From Saprospiraceae bacterium (GTDB taxonomy: Bacteria > Bacteroidota > Bacteroidia > Chitinophagales > Saprospiraceae), in the NCBI GenBank assembly GCA_020848995.1, contig JADLHA010000048.1, positions 62,001 through 126,000 on the forward strand: DNA of 64,000 nucleotides, written 5' to 3'. Of this stretch, positions 52,989 to 62,930 are shown one piece after another; positions within the stretch are counted from its first letter, which is position 1; the number at the start of each line of letters is the position of its first letter. The notes below the pieces were generated by a model. That model saw only the letters and a list, made by a program, of their open reading frames with translations. It had not been told where the DNA came from and searched no databases. Both the position numbers and the translations under genes were made by a program.

Positions 52989-53945
52989 TCAGTTGAAAAA
53001 TTTCCGCTCCTTAAAAATCCAGGCTATTGCAAAGCTGAAGATCACTGAAGTAACGATCAGAAAATAAAATGCACCTTTGTAACTTCCGAGGTCAAAAGGC
53101 ATGGGAACATTCATTCCGAAAAAACTCGAAATGACTGTTGGCACCATGAGTAGCAAGGTGATGACAGTTAGCCGGTGTACGACAGTGTTGAGGTTGTTGG
53201 AGATGATGGAAGCATAGGCCTCCATCGTTCCGTTTAGGATGTTCGTGTAAAGTTGGGCAACCTCCCGGGCCTGGTTATTGTCAATGATGATGTCTTCGAA
53301 GAGATCATTGTATTCCTCGTGATCCTTAATTCCAAGGAAATCCGTACGCTTAATTTTCAACTTCAGCAATTCATTTGCATTGAGTGAATTCACAAAGTAA
53401 ACGAGGGATTTTTCAATGCTCAGAAGACTCCGGAGTTCTTCGGATCTGCTGGAATGGTATAACTCCTGTTCGATCAAATTGCGACGCAGATTGAGTTTTT
53501 TCAAGTATTCTAGGAACAGGTGCACCGTTTGTTCGAAGATCTGAAGAACAAACAATCGTTCATCCTCTAAATTAAACCCCTTGACTTTGCCGTCAAGAAA
53601 TTTTTCGATTACCGGACTCTCGACGCTGCTAATGGTAATGATCTTCTTCTTGCAAAGGATGATGCCAAGGGGAATGGTTATGAAAATGGGATCATTTTCC
53701 TTTTCCCGTTCGTTGATGACCGGCGTGTTGAGAATGATGCTGCGCGTATCGTCATAGCGTTCATACCGGGCGCGCTCCTCGCTGTCCAGAGGGTCCGTGA
53801 GAAAATCTGCTTCAATTTGTAGTTGGCGGGAAAATGCGTCGAGCTCACCTGGGGCAAAAGGCGGCGCTAGGTGAATCCAGGAAGCCTGGTCCAGCTGTTC
53901 TGTCTCCTGACAGAGTGCGTTCCGGCATGAAAAATACCTGATCAT
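52989..53945 (-). CDS. corA: CorA family magnesium/cobalt transporter
   Basis: A 318-residue pentameric ion channel. The N-terminal two-thirds is the cytoplasmic alpha/beta funnel with a long helix (LEYLKKLNLRRNLIEQELYH). Two C-terminal membrane helices follow, with the selectivity motif GMN in SSFFGMNVPMPFD between them, and a basic tail (KERKFFN). Magnesium uptake is the likely role. A perfect -7 box lies 55 bases upstream. Confidence 0.93.
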   Translation of the reverse strand: MIRYFSCRNALCQETEQLDQASWIHLAPPFAPGELDAFSRQLQIEADFLTDPLDSEERARYERYDDTRSIILNTPVINEREKENDPIFITIPLGIILCKKKIITISSVESPVIEKFLDGKVKGFNLEDERLFVLQIFEQTVHLFLEYLKKLNLRRNLIEQELYHSSRSEELRSLLSIEKSLVYFVNSLNANELLKLKIKRTDFLGIKDHEEYNDLFEDIIIDNNQAREVAQLYTNILNGTMEAYASIISNNLNTVVHRLTVITLLLMVPTVISSFFGMNVPMPFDLGSYKGAFYFLIVTSVIFSFAIAWIFKERKFFN

Positions 53946-53999
53946 CCGGCAGCGGATCTTCAGAAAGTGAGGGCATTTCCAATTGCTTCATTGCGACTG

Positions 54000-54007
54000 C
54001 AAAGGTA
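54000..54007 (-). promoter_or_regulatory. -7 box TACCTTTG for corA
   Basis: Perfect TAnnTTTG followed by C, with transcription expected near 53993 and ATG at 53945. No standard -33 TTTG was found. Confidence 0.55.
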
Positions 54008-54084
54008 GCAAATTTCGGACCAACGCGGATTATGGCAAAATCCAAATGTTAAAATGGCCCTGCATTTTTAAATATATCATATTT

Positions 54085-54092
54085 TATATTTG
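54085..54092 (+). promoter_or_regulatory. -7 box TATATTTG facing into the 3' end of the permease gene
   Basis: A perfect box in AT-rich sequence, on the strand opposite to both neighbours. A transcript from it would run antisense through the end of the LolC/FtsX-like gene. A 61-codon frame behind it (54095-54280) overlaps that gene and is not convincing as protein. Confidence 0.3.
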
Positions 54093-54132
54093 TAATGGCT
54101 TGTATTCAAACAGGCACATCACTCGCGGAATG

Positions 54133-55377
54133 CTATCTGAATTTCAGAGCGTTCACCGGCTTTATAGAAGACACGAGCCAGCTGGGCATGATGAGGCTGA
54201 GTAGCACGACGGTGAAGAACAGTGTATTGATCAATACGACCGGTCCAAGGCTCAGGTCAACGGGGGCATGGTCGAGGTAATAATCCGCTTCGCTGAGTTT
54301 GATTGCGTGCATGCGGTGTTGCAGGTAAAGAAGGGGAAGAGCAATTCCATTGCCAAGGGCAAGGCTCCAGCCCAGTATTCGCGCAGCATACCATAGGAAT
54401 ATCTTGCGCTGAGCGTGAAAGGGCATGCCCAGGACGATCAACACCCCAATCATGTGCGTGCGTTCGAGGATCAGGATCATCAGCGTCGTTGCCATATTGA
54501 TGATGCATACTGCCAGAATGAGCGATAACAGAAAAACCTTGTTGACCGTTTGAAGGGACAGCCATTCAAAAATATTGGGAAACTTTTCGCGAATGGTTTC
54601 GGAATACCAGTTTTCAGGGAGCACCTCATCATATAAATAGCGATTTGCCGTTTCTGCTTCCAGGACGTCCTTACAAAAGACTTCAATTCCCGTGACCTCA
54701 GTGCTGTCCAGTTTTAACAAATTCTGAATCAGCCGAATGTCTGTCAGAGCGAATTTTCGATCGTATTCGGCAAGTCCGGTATTGTAAATGCCAGCTACCA
54801 ACAATCGCCTTTTCAATAGTTCACCCCGAACAACAAAATTGAGCACCACGGCATCTCCCGGTTTGAGCTGCAGACGCCGGGCAGTCTCTTCTGACACGAG
54901 CAATTCGCGAGGGCCAGAAGAATTGTCCGGCTGGAGTACCCGTCCACTCACCAGAAAATCTGAAAAAAATTCCCAGCGGAAATCACCGCCAACGCCTTTA
55001 AAAAATATTCCTTCGCTTTGTCCTGATGCAGTGAGAATCCCCGGCAAAACAATGAAGGATTGGACATGGTCGACCAGTGGTTTCCCTGTTATGCTGTTGC
55101 GTACAGCATACATCCGGGCAACAATTGAATCATCCAGCTGCATGGGAATGGGGTCCAACCTCTGAGATGACTGGAGGTCAGTTATGTGAATATGTCCCCA
55201 AAATCCGAAAACTTTTAGAGCAATCTCCTTTTGGAAGCCATTGAAAATGCTTTGGGCGATCAGGATAACAGCCAGACTCAGGCTGGTGGCCAGGACCGAG
55301 AGGTAAAGGATCCTGCGGGTAAACGACTTTTTAAAACTATAAAAAGACCGGGAAGCTATGAACTCACTGGCACTCAT
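54133..55377 (-). CDS. LolC/FtsX-like ABC transporter permease
   Basis: A 414-residue membrane protein with the MacB/LolC layout: an N-terminal helix (ILYLSVLATSLSLAVILIAQSIF), a periplasmic domain of about 230 residues, then three C-terminal helices (VFLLSLILAVCIINMATTLMILILE, a middle helix and VVLINTLFFTVVLLSLIMPSWL). SPVNALKFR-like ends (IKPVNALKFR) are typical of LolC/LolE. It may release lipoproteins or another lipid-linked cargo. Its ATPase is not adjacent; the one at 50650-51363 is a candidate. ATG at 55377 was chosen because a promoter box overlaps the longer start at 55401. Confidence 0.88.
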   Translation of the reverse strand: MSASEFIASRSFYSFKKSFTRRILYLSVLATSLSLAVILIAQSIFNGFQKEIALKVFGFWGHIHITDLQSSQRLDPIPMQLDDSIVARMYAVRNSITGKPLVDHVQSFIVLPGILTASGQSEGIFFKGVGGDFRWEFFSDFLVSGRVLQPDNSSGPRELLVSEETARRLQLKPGDAVVLNFVVRGELLKRRLLVAGIYNTGLAEYDRKFALTDIRLIQNLLKLDSTEVTGIEVFCKDVLEAETANRYLYDEVLPENWYSETIREKFPNIFEWLSLQTVNKVFLLSLILAVCIINMATTLMILILERTHMIGVLIVLGMPFHAQRKIFLWYAARILGWSLALGNGIALPLLYLQHRMHAIKLSEADYYLDHAPVDLSLGPVVLINTLFFTVVLLSLIMPSWLVSSIKPVNALKFR

Positions 55378-55398
55378 GGATTTCCGCTTCAACCGACA

Positions 55399-55406
55399 CA
55401 AAGGTA
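55399..55406 (-). promoter_or_regulatory. -7 box TACCTTTG for the LolC/FtsX-like permease
   Basis: Perfect TAnnTTTG, with transcription expected near 55392 and ATG at 55377. It lies 18 bases from the divergent tyrS box, so the two promoters are back to back. Confidence 0.6.
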
Positions 55407-55424
55407 CAAATTCATCAATAGGCG

Positions 55425-55432
55425 TAATTTTG
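55425..55432 (+). promoter_or_regulatory. -7 box TAATTTTG for tyrS
   Basis: Perfect TAnnTTTG followed by C, with transcription expected near 55439 and ATG at 55457. It shares a 79-base gap with the divergent permease promoter. Confidence 0.6.
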
Positions 55433-55456
55433 CAAACTTACGACACCAGAAGCGCT

Positions 55457-56743
55457 ATGCAAAAATTGGAATTTGTTGACCAGCTCCGGCAGAGGGACAT
55501 CCTACAGGATCTGACTCCAGGCCTGGAAGATTACCTCAAGGGGGGCATCCGGCGGGCCTATATTGGGTTTGACCCTACCGCCCGGTCTCTTGGCCTGGGC
55601 AATTATGTTCAAATCATGATGCTCGATTTCTTTCAACGCTCCGGGCACCAACCCGTAGTTTTGATGGGTGGGGCTACGGGGCGCATCGGCGACCCCTCCG
55701 GAAAGGATAAGGAAAGAGAGCTCCGCTCGGTCGAGGAACTGGATGCCAACATAGAGGCACAGGAACGTCAATTGCGCAAATTGCTCAATTTTGACGAAGG
55801 CCCAAATCGCGCATTGTGGGCTAATAACCTCAACTTTTATAAGGGTATGAACGTGCTCGATTTTCTGCGCGACATCGGTAAACACATTACAGTAAATTAC
55901 ATGATGTCCAAAGATTCGGTACGCAATCGCATGGAAACCGGCATCTCCTATACGGAGTTCTCGTACCAGTTGCTCCAGGCTTATGACTTCTATTGCCTGT
56001 ACCGCGAACTGGACTGCCGGATGCAAATGGGCGGTTCAGATCAGTGGGGAAACATAACGACAGGAACTGAATTTATTGGAAAATGCATTCCTGGAGCCAA
56101 AGGTTTTGGGTTGACGACTCCCCTGCTCACCAAAGCCGACGGAAAGAAATTTGGAAAGACAGAAGAAGGAAATATCTGGCTCGATCCGGCAATGACGAGT
56201 CCCTACAAATTTTATCAGTTCTGGATCAACACGGATGACGCCTATTTACCGCGGCTGTACCGCTATTTCAGTCTCAAGTCTGTGGATGAGATTGCAGCGC
56301 TGGAAATGCAATTCGCCGACGACCCCGGAAGCAGAAAGCGGATGCTCGCGGAGGAGATCACCCAGCGGGTTCATGGAGCTCAGGCGCTGGACAGCTCTCG
56401 TCAGGTCTCGGAACTGTTATTCAACCGGAATTGCTCTTCTCATTTTTTATCGGATCTTACCGAAGATACACTCGATCAGTTGGGAAGAGAAATTCCACAC
56501 GCAGTAGTGCCTTCCGATGCATTTGCCAATGGTAAAACTCTCGTCGATGTACTAACGGAAATTTCCGGCTTCCTTCCTTCTAAGTCTGAAGCGCGAAGGG
56601 CAATCCAGTCGAACGCAGTGAGCGTGAATAAAATCAAAGTGATCCAACTTGAGCACCTCATCCAGAAGGATGACTTTATACATGGAAAATACCTTCTGAT
56701 CGAAAATGGTAAGAAAAATAAATATATGCTCGTGTTGAGTTAA
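55457..56743 (+). CDS. tyrS: Tyrosyl-tRNA synthetase
   Basis: A 428-residue class I aminoacyl-tRNA synthetase that charges tRNA-Tyr. It has GFDPTARSL, GGATGRIGDPSGKDKER, QLLQAYDFYCLYRELDC, QMGGSDQWGN, KFGKTEEGN (the KMSKS equivalent) and a C-terminal S4 RNA-binding domain (SKSEARRAIQSNAVSVNK). The signature that normally reads HIGH or HIGN is GLGN here (residues 46-49), so the first histidine, which contacts ATP in other TyrRS, is missing. ATG at 55457 fits the promoter box; the longer frame runs into the divergent gene. Confidence 0.94.
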   Translation: MQKLEFVDQLRQRDILQDLTPGLEDYLKGGIRRAYIGFDPTARSLGLGNYVQIMMLDFFQRSGHQPVVLMGGATGRIGDPSGKDKERELRSVEELDANIEAQERQLRKLLNFDEGPNRALWANNLNFYKGMNVLDFLRDIGKHITVNYMMSKDSVRNRMETGISYTEFSYQLLQAYDFYCLYRELDCRMQMGGSDQWGNITTGTEFIGKCIPGAKGFGLTTPLLTKADGKKFGKTEEGNIWLDPAMTSPYKFYQFWINTDDAYLPRLYRYFSLKSVDEIAALEMQFADDPGSRKRMLAEEITQRVHGAQALDSSRQVSELLFNRNCSSHFLSDLTEDTLDQLGREIPHAVVPSDAFANGKTLVDVLTEISGFLPSKSEARRAIQSNAVSVNKIKVIQLEHLIQKDDFIHGKYLLIENGKKNKYMLVLS

Positions 56744-56948
56744 ATGGCAATTTGCAGAGCCAGTATGGTTGCAGGGGTGCCCTTAAGCATTCATGAAAAA
56801 CCTATTGCATAAGGACAGGGGGTCACAATTTGTGCTGCACGAATGGCGGTCGAAAGTCTTGGTGTGCAATTGTTCCATATTTTTAAGCCAGGCCTCAGGA
56901 GCTCCTGTCCGGAATGTGGTGAATTGACAGCGCGTGCTTAATTTACCA

Positions 56949-57491
56949 TTATTGAGTGCTACCGTTTTTTACAAATACGAGTGAGGCGCTGTTGATGCAA
57001 TAGCGCATACCCGTTGGCTGGGGTCCATCGTCAAAGACATGGCCCAGGTGTCCTTGGCACCGGGCGCACAGAACTTCTGTTCGAACCATCCCGTGGCTCT
57101 GATCTATGTTTTCTTTGATGACCTTTGCGGCAATGGCATTCGTAAAACTCGGCCACCCCGTTCCTGAATCGTATTTATCGGAAGAGCTGAACAGTGGTAG
57201 TCCGCAGGCCTTGCAAAGGTAGAGGCCCCGCTCATGGTTATTAAAGTATTCACCCGTAAATGCGCGTTCGGTACCTTGCTGTCTCAGGATGTAATAGGAT
57301 TGATCATCGAGCAGGCTTCTCCATTCCGCATCTGTTTTTACAATTTGACGTATTACCTCAGGAATTGGGAATGTGGTTTTACCGTCATCCGCTGCCAAAC
57401 CAGGTTTGGAAACCTGTTGCTCTGGTCTGTTATGCTGACAAGCCGCTTGTGCCACGAAGCCGACAATTAGAAACAGCGTAATTCTATTCAT
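56949..57491 (-). CDS. msrB: Peptide-methionine (R)-S-oxide reductase, envelope form
   Basis: A 180-residue enzyme that repairs the R form of methionine sulfoxide in proteins. The N-terminal segment ends AQAAC, a plausible lipobox, so this copy should be in the envelope rather than the cytosol. The MsrB domain has both zinc CxxC pairs (CKAC, CARC), GTGWPSF, GHLGHVFDDGP and the catalytic cysteine in RYCINSASL. It overlaps the upstream membrane-protein gene by 4 bases. The 205 bases between it and tyrS hold a 12-base palindrome (56896-56907) and nothing else recognisable. Confidence 0.93.
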   Translation of the reverse strand: MNRITLFLIVGFVAQAACQHNRPEQQVSKPGLAADDGKTTFPIPEVIRQIVKTDAEWRSLLDDQSYYILRQQGTERAFTGEYFNNHERGLYLCKACGLPLFSSSDKYDSGTGWPSFTNAIAAKVIKENIDQSHGMVRTEVLCARCQGHLGHVFDDGPQPTGMRYCINSASLVFVKNGSTQ

Positions 57492-57931
57492 AATTTGTTA
57501 ATTTCGTTGTCTTCTTTCATGGAGATCTTTACGACGCGGTGTACCAATGTGACGATGGAAATAAGTACGAGATAACTGAGCGTTATTACCAGAAGGATCC
57601 ATGAATGGCTTTTTGCTTCCATCAGTGCCACACCACTGAACCACCACGAACCAAGAGAAACGACAAGAGCCAGTAAGGCGAAAGCTGCAACGCCACTTTG
57701 GAAATGGGACTCCTTGCGTTTGGACGCAAAATATCCCAGACTATTGAATAGCGAATAGAAAAAGACCATTGCATTTGAAACGAGCCAGTAATCCAGTTGA
57801 CTTTTTGCACTGGGAGCGACTACTTGGCAGATAAAAATGAATAAGCAAAGTATCAGATAAATTCCCGTACAAAAGATGAACTGGAAAGCAGCATTGGACA
57901 AAGGATTCTCTGAAATCTTCAAGTTAAACAT
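57488..57931 (-). CDS. Hypothetical four-helix membrane protein
   Basis: A 147-residue protein with four hydrophobic helices: FQFIFCTGIYLILCLFIFI, YWLVSNAMVFFYSLFNSLGYF, AAFALLALVVSLGSWWFSGV and WILLVITLSYLVLISIVTLVH. The tail is charged and cytoplasmic. I do not recognise a family. It overlaps rimO by 8 bases and msrB by 4 bases, so it is translated with both. A link to sulfur or methionine chemistry is suggested only by its neighbours. Confidence 0.75.
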   Translation of the reverse strand: MFNLKISENPLSNAAFQFIFCTGIYLILCLFIFICQVVAPSAKSQLDYWLVSNAMVFFYSLFNSLGYFASKRKESHFQSGVAAFALLALVVSLGSWWFSGVALMEAKSHSWILLVITLSYLVLISIVTLVHRVVKISMKEDNEINKL

Positions 57932-59246
57932 GGTGAAGGCTTTCTCCTAGGAGGTCGTATGGTTCGGCTCCGGTGATGCGAATATCTGCAAAATCACCCA
58001 CGCGCAAATAATTTTGTCCGGTCGCTGATATCAGTACTTCGTTATCCACTTCGGGGCTGTCAAACTCGGTGCGGCCATAGTAATGTTCTTTGGTTTTACG
58101 GTCGATCAACGTCTTGAAGGATGTGCCAACTTTTTGTTGATTTTTGTTAAAACTGATGGATTCCTGCAAACCCATGAGTTCCTGAGCCCGCTGTTCTTTG
58201 ACTTCCTGCGAAATGGAGTCTTCAAGGCTGTGGGCACTCGTGCCTTCCTCGTGGGAATAAGTAAAAACACCCATCCGCTCGAACTGCTGCTCTTCGATAA
58301 AACGGCAAAGCTCATCAAAATCCGCGGGGGTTTCACCCGGGAATCCTACCAAAAAGGTCGTTCGAAGGTGAATTCCGGGAATGGCCTCTCTTATTCTGTC
58401 AATCAGAGTTTTCGTTTCCCGGGAGCCGATGCCTCTGTGCATGGCCTTCAGCACGCGGTCAGAAATGTGTTGAAGTGGGAGATCCAGGTAACGGCAAACC
58501 TTTGGGTACTCCCGCATGACGTCGAGCAGTTCATCAGGGAACCCTGCCGGATAGGCATAATGCAAGCGCAGCCATTCTATGCCTTCGACATTGGCCAGCT
58601 TTTCCAGCAGTCCTGGCAGCAGTCTTTTCTTGTTCAAATCCAAGCCGTAATAAGTCAGCTCCTGTGCGATGAGGATGAGTTCTTTTACCCCCTGAGCGGC
58701 AAGTAGTCTGGCCTGCTGCACCAGTTGTTCTTCGGGAACGGAAATGTGTTTGCCCCGCATCAATGGAATCGCACAAAAACTGCAGGTACGGTTACAGCCT
58801 TCTGATATCTTGAGAAATGCGTAATGTCCCGGTGTACTAATCTGCCGCTCTCCCAGCAGCTCGGCCCGGTAGTTTGCGTTCAATCGCCGGAGCAATGCCG
58901 GCATCTCCAAGGTGCCAAAATAGGCATCGACTTCCGGGATCTCCACTTCTAACTGGTCTTTGTAGCGTTGCGACAGGCATCCGCTGACATAGAGCTGCTG
59001 GATATGGCCCTTGCTCTTGAGCTTTGCAAATTCGAGGATGGTCTGGATGGATTCCTCTTTTGCGCGTTCAATAAATCCGCACGTGTTGATGATGACCGTA
59101 CCTGCACCGTATTGCGTTGGGTTGTGCTCTACGGCAAAATCGCTATGAACGAGCTGGGTGATCAGATTCTCTGAATCGACCCAGTTTTTAGAGCACCCCA
59201 GGGTGACAACTTGTATCTGCCTGTCTTTGTGGGATTTAGTTCGCAA
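57924..59246 (-). CDS. rimO: Ribosomal protein S12 methylthiotransferase
   Basis: A 440-residue radical-SAM enzyme that adds a methylthio group to an aspartate of ribosomal protein S12. The N-terminal UPF0004 domain starts VVTLGCSKNWVDSENL and supplies three cysteines for one Fe-S cluster (with CGF and CLSQ). The radical-SAM cluster motif is CNRTCSFC, and a TRAM domain closes the protein. The start is TTG at 59246; the frame aligns well with the family from there, and a promoter box lies 14 bases upstream. It heads an operon with a membrane protein and msrB. Confidence 0.95.
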   Translation of the reverse strand: MRTKSHKDRQIQVVTLGCSKNWVDSENLITQLVHSDFAVEHNPTQYGAGTVIINTCGFIERAKEESIQTILEFAKLKSKGHIQQLYVSGCLSQRYKDQLEVEIPEVDAYFGTLEMPALLRRLNANYRAELLGERQISTPGHYAFLKISEGCNRTCSFCAIPLMRGKHISVPEEQLVQQARLLAAQGVKELILIAQELTYYGLDLNKKRLLPGLLEKLANVEGIEWLRLHYAYPAGFPDELLDVMREYPKVCRYLDLPLQHISDRVLKAMHRGIGSRETKTLIDRIREAIPGIHLRTTFLVGFPGETPADFDELCRFIEEQQFERMGVFTYSHEEGTSAHSLEDSISQEVKEQRAQELMGLQESISFNKNQQKVGTSFKTLIDRKTKEHYYGRTEFDSPEVDNEVLISATGQNYLRVGDFADIRITGAEPYDLLGESLHHV

Positions 59247-59259
59247 AATTTTGTTTTAG

Positions 59260-59267
59260 CAAAGATA
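59260..59267 (-). promoter_or_regulatory. -7 box TATCTTTG for rimO
   Basis: Perfect TAnnTTTG followed by C. Transcription would start near 59253, giving a leader of only about seven bases before the TTG start. Confidence 0.55.
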
Positions 59268-59297
59268 ACAAAGTGCAATGTGGAATGTTGTTATAGG

Positions 59298-59947
59298 ATG
59301 CGTTTTGCCACCTTGTATGTCCTCCTGACCTTGCTGAATGGTCATTCAGCTTTTGGTCAATACGGTTTGGTCCTTCGTGCAGGCACGCGTTTTATTGAAA
59401 ATGCCAACATGAAACCGGCCCTTTCCTCCTTTTGCGATTTGGCAGTCGGTGCTTCCTATGGAATTGCGATCGGCAATCGCCGGATCGAGGGGCATCCCAC
59501 CTTGTTCGGATTTACCCGAATGGCAAGCTACAGTGCAGATGCAGGTAGTTTTGACGCCTGGGGTCTGTCATTGCAATTCCCACTGTCGATCTACCCGCTC
59601 GATTTTGAGAATGGCTGCAATTGTCCCACGTTTAACAAGCAGGGAGAGCGCTTCCGAAAGGGTTTTTTTATTTATTTGTCTCCCGGTATTCGCAAGTCCT
59701 GGCAGCGTTTCGAAGGGAGCGGTGTCTCTTTTCGAAAAGCACCGGTCTCTTACGATGCCGAATTAGGCCTGGGTTTCGACCTTGGATTGAACCGTAAATC
59801 CACATTGCGCATTGCGGTGGGCCTTTCAGCCCAATTTGGAGAATATTTGGATCTTGACCTGCAGAAAGGCCGCTTTATCAAGACATCGGGGACCTTCAGC
59901 ACCCTGGGCGCATCATTGCGTTATATATACTATCCTGCCAAGCGGCG

Positions 59948-59951
<4 letters not shown>
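59298..59951 (+). CDS. Putative secreted beta-barrel protein of unknown function
   Basis: A 217-residue protein. ATG at 59298 gives a signal peptide ending near SAFGQ; the open frame extends 29 codons upstream into the divergent rimO region and is not preferred. The mature part is made of alternating beta-strand-like segments (GLVLRAGTRF, GLSLQFPLSIYPLDF, GFFIYLSPGIRKSW, LGLGFDLGLN, TLGASLRYIYYP), which suggests a small outer-membrane barrel. I recognise no family. Its stop overlaps that of the convergent SpoU gene (TTAG, 59948-59951). Confidence 0.75.
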
Positions 59952-62127
<2,176 letters not shown>

Positions 62128-62144
62128 TTACGGGACATAAAGGT

Positions 62145-62930
62145 ATGAAGAATTTTGTTAGCCAGAAGACTCCTACCCTCTTGTTGGATAGCGCATTCAT
62201 CTATCCCCTCAAGTCCGGGCCTCCTCTGCAAGTATTTGACTTACAATTTAATCATGCTTGTTTGATGTACGATAGGCAGTGGATGCTCGTCGCTCCAGAT
62301 GGGCAATTCATTTCCCAACGCCGACATCCTAAACTAAACACGCTGAGGCTTATTGACCAGGGAGAAAAATTTTTGTTTAGTTGCGATGGAGACTCCCTGG
62401 CAATTCCCAAGGTCCTTGCATCGCCGCCAGTCCCGGAATGCCCGGTGGTGAAACTCTGGAAATCCGATTTTCCTGCAATGCCAGGCCCCAAGGAAATTTC
62501 CGACTGGTTTTCTGAATTCCTGGAGGATGAAGTCTCATTTGTCATGACACCGCAGCGACCCCTGAATGATCGCCTGAAACGGGAAAACAGGGACATCGTC
62601 CTTGGCTTCCAGGATAGTTGTCCCGTACTCATCGCAAACTTGGATTCCATAAAATGGCTTGATGCCGCTGTTGGAAAAGCCACACATCCTTTTCAATTCA
62701 GAGCCAACCTGTACGTTCGCACAGGCAGACCCTTTTATGAAGACGACTTGGAAGAATTCTACATTGAAAACCAACTCTTTAGGAAAATCAAGGATTGTTC
62801 CCGTTGTTCCATGGTAAACCTTGCTCCCGGAAAATCGGTATCAGATCCCTCCTTTCTGGAGGGGCTTTCTCGATTTCGAACCCGTAACGGCTCGGTCCAC
62901 TTTGGAATCTATGCCTTACCGCTTTCCTAA
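62145..62930 (+). CDS. MOSC domain protein with MOSC N-terminal beta-barrel
   Basis: A 261-residue protein of the YcbX/mARC-like group. The N-terminal beta-barrel domain shows SAFIYPLKSG, YDRQWMLVAPDGQFISQRRHPKL; the MOSC domain follows with QFRANLYVRTGRPFYEDDL, and the conserved cysteine region CSRCSMVNLAPG is where molybdenum cofactor sulfur or metal is bound. It may reduce N-hydroxylated or sulfoxide substrates as YcbX does. ATG 62145 was chosen; the longer TTG frame overlaps pyrG. It shares a 4-base stop with the convergent gene (CTAA, 62927-62930). Confidence 0.88.
   Translation: MKNFVSQKTPTLLLDSAFIYPLKSGPPLQVFDLQFNHACLMYDRQWMLVAPDGQFISQRRHPKLNTLRLIDQGEKFLFSCDGDSLAIPKVLASPPVPECPVVKLWKSDFPAMPGPKEISDWFSEFLEDEVSFVMTPQRPLNDRLKRENRDIVLGFQDSCPVLIANLDSIKWLDAAVGKATHPFQFRANLYVRTGRPFYEDDLEEFYIENQLFRKIKDCSRCSMVNLAPGKSVSDPSFLEGLSRFRTRNGSVHFGIYALPLS

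Noticed and set aside
56896..56907. Palindrome CAGGAGCTCCTG between tyrS and msrB as a terminator
   Set aside because: It has no loop and no T-run, so it cannot form a normal intrinsic terminator.
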